Of a stretch of 35,590 nt of DNA, positions 1 through 7,535 are shown piece after piece. Below the pieces are notes generated by a model, which was given only the letters and a program-made list of their open reading frames with translations, did not search any database and was not told the origin of the DNA. This DNA is from an uncultured Anaerovibrio sp. (lineage in GTDB: Bacteria; Bacillota; Negativicutes; Selenomonadales; Selenomonadaceae). Position numbers and translations under genes: made by a program. The stretch's first letter is position 1. Each line of letters opens with the position of its first letter. The stretch is from the NCBI GenBank assembly GCA_934203205.1, contig CAKPYV010000023.1, positions 1-35,590 on the forward strand, written 5' to 3'.

Positions 1-11
1 ATTCCGTGGCA

Positions 12-43
12 TAAAAATATCCGGGCAGTATATAACTACCCGG
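12..43 (-). terminator. Intrinsic terminator after the hydrogenase-like chemoreceptor gene
   Basis: A 9-bp stem with one G-T pair (CCGGGTAGT / ACTGCCCGG read on the minus strand, 21-43) is followed by an ATATTTTTAT run. It lies about 90 bases past the stop codon of the minus-strand gene at 136-2067 and is the likely end of that transcript. Confidence 0.7.
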
Positions 44-135
44 ATTATAAGGTCTAACTTTATGGGGTCACTACATTGCTTTAGAGAAGCCTTTTTTATA
101 CCCCCTATATTATTGAAATAAAATGCCTTTGCATC

Positions 136-2067
136 CTATTTTAATTTTTCGAGATCATTTTTTACTGCATCTGCTATTCCCAATATAGACTGAGACGAAG
201 CAGATATTTCCTCAGTTGTGGCTGCCAGATTGCAGGTTTGCTGGTTGACAGTTTTAACAACATCCTTCAATTTAGCCAGCTTGCCCACCATATCCGTAAC
301 ATGATTCAGGACTCTTCTCTGACTTTCATTACTACTAACAGCAGTTTCTTTGGAGCTGGCCGCCAATTTGTTGATTTCATTAGCCACAACCGCAAAGCCA
401 CGCCCTGCTTGGCCAGCCCTGGCTGCCTCAATGCTGGCATTCAAGGCAAGCAGATTCGTTTGGGAAGCAATATTTACAACCTCTGCATTGTTCTTATCAA
501 GAGCCTGCACCAGTTTTTCTATTTCTCCCAGTGCCACATGCACTTCCTCACAGAAGCTGTCCACCTCTCCTATTTCGGAAGATATATTAGAGCTTTCCTC
601 TGCATTGACATTATTGCCTTTCACCATTTCATCAACAGAGCTATATAGTTGATTGAATTGCTCATTCACCTTGCGGATTGTTTCGACAACCAATTGCTGA
701 GTTGCTTCTATGTGATTTTTTTCTTCCCGCACCTCTTCGGCAAGCTTGACAGCCTTATGTTTCTGCGCTTCAGCTGTATCTTTAAGGTAATGAATACAAT
801 TTTCTTTTTTATTAAACCCATTATATATGGCGACAGCCATTTTTTCGCAGGACTCATAGCCACAACATTCGCAATCTATCTTGCGAGATGCTTCTGTATG
901 CTTCAACATACTGTTAAAAATATTTTCCAATTCTTCCTTATCTGGCTGCCGCACACGGCAGGAAGCTGAACGATCTGTATATTGACGCAGATAATCCTCC
1001 AAACGTAAATGTGCAAACTGCGAATTTAGCTTCTTCAAGCGGTCAGCCGGCGATAACTTCTTTGACCAAGGGCTTTTTTTATTGCTTTGTTTACATTCTT
1101 CCCGAATCTTCTGCACATTATACAGCGCATCATCCGTTTCTAGTTTGGACTTCTCTATGGCAGTACCGTACAGACAACCCATGCCACAGTTTAGGGCATC
1201 AATAAATAATTCCTTGTTCCCCCCTCTGGCTATATCCTTTTTATGCTTCTCCAGATAGTCAAAAACATGCTTTTCTCCCTCTATCTGACGAATGTAGATG
1301 TCCTCACCCAAGAACCAATATACATTCTCCTTCAGCCCTCCCGGCATAGGATAAAGCGAACCCAAGCCATATTCAATCTCATCGCTGGCCAGCTGCCCGC
1401 TGATATTATGTTTTCGCACATATGCCATAAGATGCTCAAAGGTTACATTGTAATTTACATAACCATGATTATTACTGTCCTCTATTTCTGCTTTCTTGGC
1501 AATACATGGACTAATAAAGGCCAGCTTATCCTGTATCCCCATTTCTTTACGGGCATAAATAGCGGCGCACATCATGGGGCTCTGAACCGGAAACAGCTTC
1601 GGCAAAAGTTCGGGAGCATATCTTTCGATATAACCCACTACTACCGGGCAGGGCTGTGAAATTCCTCCCTGAAAGTTGTGCTTTTGAATATAGTTCAAAT
1701 ACCCCCAGGTGGTAATATCCGCACCAAAGGAAACATTTATTATCCTGTTGACACCCAGTCTCTTCAACCCACCTAGGACTTTTTCATATTCGTCCATATA
1801 ATTTGCTCTAAAAGCAGGAGCAACCAACAGTGAAATAGATTCTCCTCTTTGCAAATCGGCAAAAAATCTCTCTGTATCATCATAAAATGCTCTGGCATTA
1901 TGCTGGCACGCATCAATACAAGCACCGCATCCAATACACTTTGCAGGGTCTACATGTATACTTTGGATTCCGTCCTGCTCAACAGCTATACAGGCACCTT
2001 CGCAATAGCAGGCTCTAATGCATTTATTGCAACCAATACATTTGTCATTGGTATAAACTAATTCCAT
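136..2067 (-). CDS. Sensory [FeFe]-hydrogenase-like chemoreceptor (ferredoxin + H-cluster domain + MCP signalling domain)
   Basis: 643 residues, soluble, no membrane segment. In order: two 4Fe-4S ferredoxin motifs (Cys10/13/16/20 and Cys44/47/50/54), an [FeFe]-hydrogenase catalytic-like domain (about 60-350), an extra CxxC...C Fe-S motif (CECCGYESC, about 398) and a C-terminal MCP signalling hairpin (about 480-643, with NLLALNASIEAARAG). All four H-cluster ligand cysteines appear present: PCP near 138, SPC near 186 and NCGMGC near 294. The cysteine that relays protons in catalytic enzymes (first C of TSCCP) is replaced by proline (SQPCP), so I infer H2 or redox sensing rather than turnover, with output through CheA/CheW. 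An upstream in-frame ATG at 2106 exists, but AGGAG sits 11 bases before the ATG at 2067, so that start is chosen. The family assignment is firm; the sensed signal is inference. Confidence 0.88.
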   Translation of the reverse strand: MELVYTNDKCIGCNKCIRACYCEGACIAVEQDGIQSIHVDPAKCIGCGACIDACQHNARAFYDDTERFFADLQRGESISLLVAPAFRANYMDEYEKVLGGLKRLGVNRIINVSFGADITTWGYLNYIQKHNFQGGISQPCPVVVGYIERYAPELLPKLFPVQSPMMCAAIYARKEMGIQDKLAFISPCIAKKAEIEDSNNHGYVNYNVTFEHLMAYVRKHNISGQLASDEIEYGLGSLYPMPGGLKENVYWFLGEDIYIRQIEGEKHVFDYLEKHKKDIARGGNKELFIDALNCGMGCLYGTAIEKSKLETDDALYNVQKIREECKQSNKKSPWSKKLSPADRLKKLNSQFAHLRLEDYLRQYTDRSASCRVRQPDKEELENIFNSMLKHTEASRKIDCECCGYESCEKMAVAIYNGFNKKENCIHYLKDTAEAQKHKAVKLAEEVREEKNHIEATQQLVVETIRKVNEQFNQLYSSVDEMVKGNNVNAEESSNISSEIGEVDSFCEEVHVALGEIEKLVQALDKNNAEVVNIASQTNLLALNASIEAARAGQAGRGFAVVANEINKLAASSKETAVSSNESQRRVLNHVTDMVGKLAKLKDVVKTVNQQTCNLAATTEEISASSQSILGIADAVKNDLEKLK

Positions 2068-2122
2068 GTATCTACTCGCTCCTATCACATACACACATAT
2101 ATACAATCCTTGTTATTATTGT

Positions 2123-2128
2123 ATTATA
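2123..2128 (-). promoter_or_regulatory. Probable -10 box for the sensory hydrogenase gene
   Basis: A perfect TATAAT on the minus strand lies 56 bases upstream of the chosen start codon. No good -35 box is seen at 16-18 bases, and no clear flagellar sigma-type promoter either. It may rely on an activator. Confidence 0.4.
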
Positions 2129-2173
2129 CTATCGTTTTGCTCAAATAGCTACACGAAATTATACTCTTTAAAT

Positions 2174-3538
2174 TTAGTCAACATGACTATGCTTATCATA
2201 ACCATGCAGCTTGTGCTTGATTTCCTTATCGGCATACATACGCTGGTCTGCCAAGGCAATTACCTGCTGCACATCCTGACCATCCTCAGGATACCGGGCA
2301 AAGCCCAGACTTACAGTAATATGCAGTTTTTTATCCAAACACCGTACCCGCTGGGCAAAAGCCTGGTCGATATTTTCCTTAAATTGTTTATACCTAGCTT
2401 CATCAATATCTTCATCCACCAGAATCACAAATTCATCCCCGCCGAGTCTGTAGGCTGGATAACTGATATTTTCCTGTATTCTTTTGGCAACTGTCTTTAG
2501 AAGAGCATCCCCTACATTATGGCCAAATCTATCATTGACAGTCTTAAAATAATTTACATCGATATAGCATAAACCGAAGCTGCTGCCCTCCTGCATAAGA
2601 TGTTCCAAACTAAGGTCAAAGCTTCGCTTATTCCCCAGACCTGTCAAGCCGTCCATAAGGGACATTTGAGAAAACATCCTCTTAGCTTCTGCCAAACGCA
2701 GAACCATATAGCTCATAGCTGTAAATAACAGCACCAAAAAGAAGCCAAAAACTCCGTGAGGCAGTATCTCTCTATAGTTATACCAACCATCTGCAGGCAT
2801 AATAGCCAGCTTACAACGGATATCCATAACCTGGAATTCCACTACCTCTGGGTCTACCATCTCCTGCCCCGAAGCAAGCATCGGCTGCCAGTCCTGACAT
2901 ATGGGACAAAAGAAATCTAATGTATAGGCATAATCAAAGCTGTTAAAGTTTTCTATTGTAGCACGAAAAACCTCGGGCACCTTGATAATGGCTATGGTAA
3001 AGCCCCAAAATACCTTTTGGCCGGACTCATCAGTTTTATACACTGGATGTCGCAGTGCTATGCCCTTGCCTCCCTGGACTAAATCAAAAGGTCCCTGAAT
3101 AATTGTTTTACCAGTCTCTTTAGCATATCTTGATATAGGGCCTCGTTTTTCATCCTGAAGCAAATCCAAAAAGACAGCCTTATTGCCATCGAATGGATAT
3201 ACCTTCGTCACCTTCCCCTGGGGTGCCAGTTGCACAGCAGCAATATATGGATGATATTTCATCAGCCTTTTGGCAGTTTTGTCAAAACTCAAAACCTGCC
3301 AATTATCCCCATCAGCCAACATTATCTCCAAAGCGGAAGCCACGCCATAGATTTCTTCAATATCCTTTTCCAGGTAAACAGCTCTATTTTGAGCATTTAA
3401 AACAGCCCGATTGTGTTTTTCCGACTGTATTTCCTGCCAAATGCCATGCATGACCAGACCATAAATAACCATGGCTAGGACAAATATACCTGCTACAATT
3501 TTAAACTTATTTCTTATCATGAAATTATCCCACGCCAT
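2174..3538 (-). CDS. Membrane-bound diguanylate cyclase with CHASE-type sensor domain
   Basis: 454 residues. A first membrane helix (about 13-35), an extracytoplasmic sensor (about 36-255) whose HPYIAAVQLAP and GIALRHPVY segments resemble CHASE domains, a second helix (about 258-280), then a GGDEF domain (about 285-450). The active-site loop is intact (RLGGDEF, about 366), as are DGLTGLGNKRSF and the FKTVNDRFGH metal/substrate motif, so it should make c-di-GMP from two GTP. The inhibitory RxxD I-site normally just ahead of GGDEF is absent (the segment reads NISYPAYRLGG), so product feedback at that site is not expected. AAGGAGG lies 10 bases before the ATG. It is a single gene with its own promoter; the ligand is unknown. 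Confidence 0.9.
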   Translation of the reverse strand: MAWDNFMIRNKFKIVAGIFVLAMVIYGLVMHGIWQEIQSEKHNRAVLNAQNRAVYLEKDIEEIYGVASALEIMLADGDNWQVLSFDKTAKRLMKYHPYIAAVQLAPQGKVTKVYPFDGNKAVFLDLLQDEKRGPISRYAKETGKTIIQGPFDLVQGGKGIALRHPVYKTDESGQKVFWGFTIAIIKVPEVFRATIENFNSFDYAYTLDFFCPICQDWQPMLASGQEMVDPEVVEFQVMDIRCKLAIMPADGWYNYREILPHGVFGFFLVLLFTAMSYMVLRLAEAKRMFSQMSLMDGLTGLGNKRSFDLSLEHLMQEGSSFGLCYIDVNYFKTVNDRFGHNVGDALLKTVAKRIQENISYPAYRLGGDEFVILVDEDIDEARYKQFKENIDQAFAQRVRCLDKKLHITVSLGFARYPEDGQDVQQVIALADQRMYADKEIKHKLHGYDKHSHVD

Positions 3539-3585
3539 TTACAGCCAACCTCCTTACTTTTCTCTCCGTATGAATAACGATTATT

Positions 3586-3614
3586 ATCATACAATTATTT
3601 TAAAGTAAAATCAA
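3586..3614 (-). promoter_or_regulatory. Sigma-A type promoter for the diguanylate cyclase
   Basis: On the minus strand, TTGATT (3609-3614), a 17-base spacer and TATGAT (3586-3591) lie about 50 bases ahead of the start codon, followed by AAGGAGG. Spacing is optimal. Confidence 0.7.
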
Positions 3615-3640
3615 GACATTTTTCCTAGCTTTTATTAGAA

Positions 3641-3681
3641 TTTAATTAAAAAGCTGCCTGCATATATTTCGCAGACAGCTT
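3641..3681 (-). terminator. Terminator of the panC-panD operon
   Basis: An 11-bp stem with one wobble pair (3651-3681) begins 15 bases after the panD stop codon and is followed on the minus strand by TTTAATTAAA. It separates panCD from the promoter of the diguanylate cyclase. Confidence 0.75.
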
Positions 3682-3696
3682 CTCTTTTATTTGTTT

Positions 3697-4080
3697 TTAA
3701 TCCACCTGACCATGATATTCAATGGAGCGGATTTCCTTCACGGCATTTTTTTCATCCACCATAACTACAGTTGGCTTGTAGGCAACAGCTTCTTTTTCAT
3801 CAAAGAAAGCATAGGCCATGATGATAACTATATCCTCTGGCTGTACCATGCGGGCAGCAGAGCCGTTGAGGCAGATAACGCCAGAATTGCGAGGCCCTGG
3901 AATAACATAGGTTTCCAGACGGGCACCATTGTTATTATTAACTACCTGTACCCGCTCATTAGGCAGGATGTGGGCAGCTTCCATCAGGGCTTCATCAATA
4001 GTAATGCTGCCCATATACTTCAAATTGGCTTCCGTAACAGTGGCGCAGTGAATTTTGGACTTTAGCAGATTCAGTATCAT
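3697..4080 (-). CDS. panD: Aspartate 1-decarboxylase (pantothenate synthesis)
   Basis: 127 residues, the normal PanD length. It converts L-aspartate to beta-alanine, which the neighbouring PanC joins to pantoate. The proenzyme self-cleavage pair Gly24-Ser25 is present in the YMGSIT motif; Ser25 becomes the pyruvoyl group. Lys9, the ISSLHRA-like start (KSKIHCATVTEANL) and the NGSAAR segment near residue 72 match the family. The ATG at 4080 follows AAAGGA at a good distance; the frame stays open further upstream, but the added residues do not belong to PanD. It lies 49 bases after panC in one operon. No panB is in the window. Confidence 0.96.
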   Translation of the reverse strand: MILNLLKSKIHCATVTEANLKYMGSITIDEALMEAAHILPNERVQVVNNNNGARLETYVIPGPRNSGVICLNGSAARMVQPEDIVIIMAYAFFDEKEAVAYKPTVVMVDEKNAVKEIRSIEYHGQVD

Positions 4081-4129
4081 TGTTTTTTCCTTTCTGAATA
4101 CAGGACAGCTGAACAAAGATGGACAGCCT

Positions 4130-4978
4130 TTAGCAACCGATAATAATATTGTCAATCAGGCGGGTTTTGCCGATTTTAACAGCAATGGCCAGCAGGCTTT
4201 CACCCTTAACCTGAGAAATTTCCTTTAATTCATCAAAGCTGTATAGCTCTACATAATCTATTACAGCCATAGGCTCTGTAGCAATTTCATTGCGAACAAT
4301 ATTTTTCAATACCTCTACAGATGTTTCCCCAGTCTTGTAGGCCTCCTCAGCTTTCTTCAAGCTTCTGGACAACACCAGGGCTGCCTGCTTTTCCTCTGGG
4401 GACAAATAAGCATTGCGGGAGCTTCTAGCCAAACCGGATTCCTCACGGACAATAGGTACCATATTTACATTCACCTGAATGTTCAAATCCTTCACAAAGC
4501 GTTTGATAACCAGTACCTGCTGAGCATCCTTCTGACCGAAAAATGCCTCCTGAGCCCGACTCAAATTCATCAGCTTGGTAACTACAGTGGCTACACCACG
4601 GAAATGACCAGGACGCTGACCACCGCAAAGCTTGCCAGTAAAGGCAGATTCTACATTAACATAGGTACCATATCCCTCTGGATACATTTCTGCAGGCTCT
4701 GGATGGAATACAGCATCCACACCTACAGACTCCAGCTTGCGGCAATCCTCTTCAAAACGGCGAGGGTATGCATCATAGTCCTCATTAGGGCCAAACTGTA
4801 CAGGGTTTACAAATACAGAGGCAATCACCACATCACATTTAGCCTTGGCGGTACGCATCAGAGTAAGATGACCTTCATGGAGGGCACCCATAGTAGGCAC
4901 CAGGCCAATAACCTTGCCTGCCTGCTGGGCAGCCTTGGCAAACTCTGTAATCTGGGCAACTGTACGCAAAATTTTCAT
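4130..4978 (-). CDS. panC: Pantothenate synthetase (pantoate-beta-alanine ligase)
   Basis: 282 residues, full length. It makes pantothenate from pantoate, beta-alanine and ATP through a pantoyl-adenylate intermediate in the cytoplasm. The nucleotide-binding PTMGALHEGH motif is at about residues 28-37; FVNPVQFGPNEDYDAYPR, FGQKDAQQ and REESGLARSSRNAYLS follow in the usual order. AAGGAGAGG precedes the ATG by about 7 bases. It is the first gene of panC-panD and is preceded by a structured leader or small RNA ending in an intrinsic terminator, which suggests control by attenuation. Confidence 0.97.
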   Translation of the reverse strand: MKILRTVAQITEFAKAAQQAGKVIGLVPTMGALHEGHLTLMRTAKAKCDVVIASVFVNPVQFGPNEDYDAYPRRFEEDCRKLESVGVDAVFHPEPAEMYPEGYGTYVNVESAFTGKLCGGQRPGHFRGVATVVTKLMNLSRAQEAFFGQKDAQQVLVIKRFVKDLNIQVNVNMVPIVREESGLARSSRNAYLSPEEKQAALVLSRSLKKAEEAYKTGETSVEVLKNIVRNEIATEPMAVIDYVELYSFDELKEISQVKGESLLAIAVKIGKTRLIDNIIIGC

Positions 4979-5021
4979 AATTATCCTCTCCTTGCAACAA
5001 GCAGACAGCTAGCTCTGTCTG

Positions 5022-5062
5022 AGGAAAAATAAAGCGTTTCCTGAATGCCTACCAGGAAACGC
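5022..5062 (-). terminator. Strong intrinsic terminator upstream of panC
   Basis: A perfect 10-bp stem (GCGTTTCCTG / CAGGAAACGC, 5034-5062) is followed on the minus strand by TTTATTTTT. It lies only about 45 bases ahead of the panC start, so it either ends a separate small RNA or acts as an attenuator. A second hairpin (CAGACAG / CTGTCTG, 5002-5021) sits between it and the panC ribosome binding site. Confidence 0.8.
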
Positions 5063-5180
5063 AGATACACTTAGCCATGCCTGCAACTTTTAGGCACAAA
5101 TACCAACACAGACAAAGTTTATGCGGTTTCCGGTCTCGGTTCATGGGAATCCAAGCCGTGACAGTCAAATCAACTGCCAC
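5022..5180 (-). ncRNA. Structured panC leader or small RNA of unknown class
   Basis: This roughly 155-base transcript is inferred from a promoter at 5186-5214 and the terminator at 5022-5062. By eye it holds several hairpins: an 8-bp stem near the 5' end (GTGGCAGT / ACTGTCAC), CTTGG / CCGAG, a small CGG-AAA-CCG and GTGCCT / AGGCAT, then the terminator stem. No open reading frame is convincing. Its place fits a cis-regulator of pantothenate synthesis (a 'pan' RNA motif is known upstream of such genes), but I could not match it to that or to any riboswitch I know. It fills most of the gene-free stretch 4979-5365. Confidence 0.5.
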
Positions 5181-5185
5181 GCGTT

Positions 5186-5214
5186 AGCATATCACAACTT
5201 TTAACAAAATTCAA
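5186..5214 (-). promoter_or_regulatory. Promoter for the panC leader RNA
   Basis: On the minus strand, TTGAAT (5209-5214), a 17-base spacer and TATGCT (5186-5191). Each box matches 4 of 6 consensus bases. Confidence 0.5.
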
Positions 5215-5276
5215 TACTAAAATGAGGAAAAATCCTGTCCAGCAGAGGAATGTACCTAGGCTAGCACCTGCTAACA

Positions 5277-5305
5277 TTTACTTTCCCTAATATAAAGGTT
5301 ATAAT
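5277..5305 (+). promoter_or_regulatory. Promoter for the MscS-type channel gene
   Basis: TTTACT (5277-5282), a 17-base spacer and a perfect TATAAT (5300-5305), about 60 bases ahead of the start codon. It is divergent from the panC leader promoter. Confidence 0.65.
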
Positions 5306-5365
5306 ATAGCAAACATAGTATGAGTAATTCAATGTAAAATTATTGCTATAGGAGGAGATAAATGT

Positions 5366-6451
5366 ATGAAAGAATCCTTTAATATCTACGAATTTGTCAG
5401 CACCATGAAAAATATTACCCCGGAAGAAATCTGGGATATGCTTTTTATTCCTGGCTGTATCTTTCTAGCAGCTTTGTGTATCGGCCAATTTATTAACAGC
5501 TTGATTGCCAGCTGGCTGGAAAAACATTTTGATGAAGATGAGATTTCCGTTCGCTATATTATTTTAAAATCTGTCCGGGGACTGCCTAGAGCCTGGATTG
5601 TAGGTATGACTCTTTACTGGCTGATTAATTCCACCAATATTAACTGGGCTGCCGCCAATTTGTTTTCCTACATACTTTCCGCTTGGCTAAGCTTTACCCT
5701 GTTTCAGGTTATGGCTAGAGCCGCCACTGGCCTTATTGAGCTTTTTGCCCAGCGAAACAAAAATATTCCTCAAACCAGCCTGTTGCCCAATATTATTAAT
5801 GTAGTAATCTACGCTATGGGCATTTTGCTGATTCTCAGCTCCATGGGAATTTCCATTGCCCCATTGCTAACTGCTATGGGTATTGGTGGTATGGCCATCG
5901 CCCTTGGTTTGCAGGAAACCTTGGCCAATATCTGTGCCGGTATCTACCTGCTGATGTCCAAACAGCTAAGCATTGATGACTATGTACGTCTCAGCACGGG
6001 AGAGGAGGGCCGGGTGGCAGATATTACCTGGCGTTTTACTACCATTATTGCCACCTCTGGCAATGCTGTAGTCGTCCCAAATCAAAAAATCTCCAGCGCC
6101 ATTATTACCAATTACTGTATGCCAGAGCCGGATATGACCATTAAAGTTCCCTGCGGCGTTGCCTATGACAGTGATTTGGATTTTGTGGAGCAGGTTACCT
6201 TAGAAGTAGCTTGGGATATTACACAAAAAATTGATAACACTGTTACCAAAAAACCTGGGGTATTTTTCCACACCTTTAATGAAAGCAGTATTGATTTCAA
6301 TGTGGTGCTCCATTGCAGTAAATTTGCGGATCAGTTCAAGCTAAAGCATGAATTTATCAAGGCTCTCACCAAGCGTTATCGTCAAGAGGGCATTGAAATT
6401 CCTTTCCCTATTCGTACTGTATACAATCACTCAGTCCATGAGGAAGCCTAG
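5366..6451 (+). CDS. Small-conductance mechanosensitive channel family protein (MscS-type)
   Basis: 361 residues. Several hydrophobic helices (roughly 25-50, 75-95, 100-120, 140-160), then the pore helix and start of the beta domain: MGIGGMAIALGLQETLANI, the Gly/Ala-rich signature of MscS, followed by LSIDDYVRL, EGRVADITWRFT and VVVPNQKISSAIITNY, typical of the MscS beta domain. It should open under membrane tension to release solutes on hypo-osmotic shock. GGAGGAGATAAATGT precedes the ATG at 5366; the ATG four bases earlier is in another frame and soon stops. It is transcribed alone from the promoter at 5277-5305, with another promoter downstream before the next gene. Confidence 0.93.
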   Translation: MKESFNIYEFVSTMKNITPEEIWDMLFIPGCIFLAALCIGQFINSLIASWLEKHFDEDEISVRYIILKSVRGLPRAWIVGMTLYWLINSTNINWAAANLFSYILSAWLSFTLFQVMARAATGLIELFAQRNKNIPQTSLLPNIINVVIYAMGILLILSSMGISIAPLLTAMGIGGMAIALGLQETLANICAGIYLLMSKQLSIDDYVRLSTGEEGRVADITWRFTTIIATSGNAVVVPNQKISSAIITNYCMPEPDMTIKVPCGVAYDSDLDFVEQVTLEVAWDITQKIDNTVTKKPGVFFHTFNESSIDFNVVLHCSKFADQFKLKHEFIKALTKRYRQEGIEIPFPIRTVYNHSVHEEA

Positions 6452-6505
6452 ACAAAACACATCTCCTAGGTAAAATAGTGCACACTGGTAAGATTTGTTG
6501 AAAAG

Positions 6506-6514
6506 TGATATAAT
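6506..6514 (+). promoter_or_regulatory. Extended -10 promoter for the DUF2232-gdpP-rplI-lon-dnaB operon
   Basis: TGA followed by a perfect TATAAT (6509-6514), 34 bases before the first start codon of the operon. The -35 region (TGGTAA) is weak, as is common with an extended -10 element. Confidence 0.6.
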
Positions 6515-6548
6515 GTGTTATTAAACAATATAAAGGAGTAAATTTTAT

Positions 6549-7502
6549 ATGCGTAGCTTTACCGTCAAATCAACCACGGAAAGTGGCCTTTTGGTGGCAA
6601 TTACGGTTATTATGGCATTAATTGCGGTATATATGCCTATTATGGGCATTGCAGCCACCATGCTGTGGCCCCTGCCCATAATTGTGCTGATTGTCCGTCA
6701 TGGCATGAAATATGGCCTTTTGAGCATTGCCGCAGCCAGCGTTATCATGTCTGCCTGTATCTCTCCTGTAAGTGCGGTACATATGGCAGCCGCCTTTGGC
6801 CCCACCAGTCTGGCTCTAGGCTACGGCTTCCGTCAGGGCTTGACGGCATCCCGTATTTTGCTCTATGGCTTGGTGGCCTCTTTGGCAGGGGTTTTTCTTA
6901 CCGCTGCCCTGACTCTGGCCTTAACTGGTATCAATCCATTAGCTATGTCCGAACAAATTAGTGCCATGAAGGAATCTGCCGGTGCTGCTTTTCAGCTTTA
7001 TGAGTCTGTAGGCATGGATCCTGATGAACTGCAGCGCACCAAGGATGAATTTATGAAGTCTATGGACTACATTATCCTGCTTTTGCCAGTGGTTCTGCTC
7101 CTTAGCGGTATGCTGACAGCCTGGTTGAATTTTGCTGTGGGTGGCAAGGTACTGCGCCGTCTGGGACACAGTGTAACCACACTGCCTGATTTGGATGATT
7201 GGCATCTGCCCAAGGCTCTGCTTTATATCTTTGGTTTTGCACTGGTAGGACTTTATTGGGGCAGCACCCGGGAGATTGAGCTTCTCCAGCAGGCTTCCCT
7301 GAACGCCTATGTATTATGCACCTTGGCTGGATTTATTCAAGGCACTGCGGTGCTCAGCAAGCTTACCAGGAACCGTCTCAACCGCTGGATATTCTGGATT
7401 ATCATCGTCTTTGTTTTCGTTAACGGTATTATTTCTCAGCTTGTGTCCATCTTTGGACTTTTTGACATTCTGTTGGACTATCGCCGAAGATTTTCCCGCT
7501 AA
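6549..7502 (+). CDS. DUF2232 (YybS-family) integral membrane protein
   Basis: 317 residues, almost wholly hydrophobic, with about eight predicted membrane helices and a soluble stretch near 135-170. The family is found next to gdpP and rplI in many Firmicutes; its N-terminal half resembles energy-coupling S-component-like membrane proteins (repeated small residues, PxxxA motifs). Its function is not established. AAAGGAG precedes the ATG by about 9 bases. It is first in an operon with gdpP 33 bases downstream. Confidence 0.85.
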   Translation: MRSFTVKSTTESGLLVAITVIMALIAVYMPIMGIAATMLWPLPIIVLIVRHGMKYGLLSIAAASVIMSACISPVSAVHMAAAFGPTSLALGYGFRQGLTASRILLYGLVASLAGVFLTAALTLALTGINPLAMSEQISAMKESAGAAFQLYESVGMDPDELQRTKDEFMKSMDYIILLLPVVLLLSGMLTAWLNFAVGGKVLRRLGHSVTTLPDLDDWHLPKALLYIFGFALVGLYWGSTREIELLQQASLNAYVLCTLAGFIQGTAVLSKLTRNRLNRWIFWIIIVFVFVNGIISQLVSIFGLFDILLDYRRRFSR

Positions 7503-7535
7503 CAATTATTTAGGAAGAAACCAAGAGGTAATATT

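Noticed and set aside
2065..2106. Upstream start for the hydrogenase-like chemoreceptor
   Set aside because: It lacks a ribosome binding site and adds 13 residues not seen before the ferredoxin domain, whereas AGGAG precedes the ATG at 2067.
2107..2173. Flagellar sigma-type promoter for the chemoreceptor gene
   Set aside because: A CTAAA and a CGATA are present, but about 38 bases apart, far from the required spacing; the TATAAT is a simpler candidate.
5022..5214. Known riboswitch or housekeeping RNA (cobalamin, T-box, THF, 6S, SRP) in the panC leader
   Set aside because: None of the conserved cores (B12 box, T-box sequence, SRP tetraloop region and so on) could be found on either strand, so it is left unassigned.
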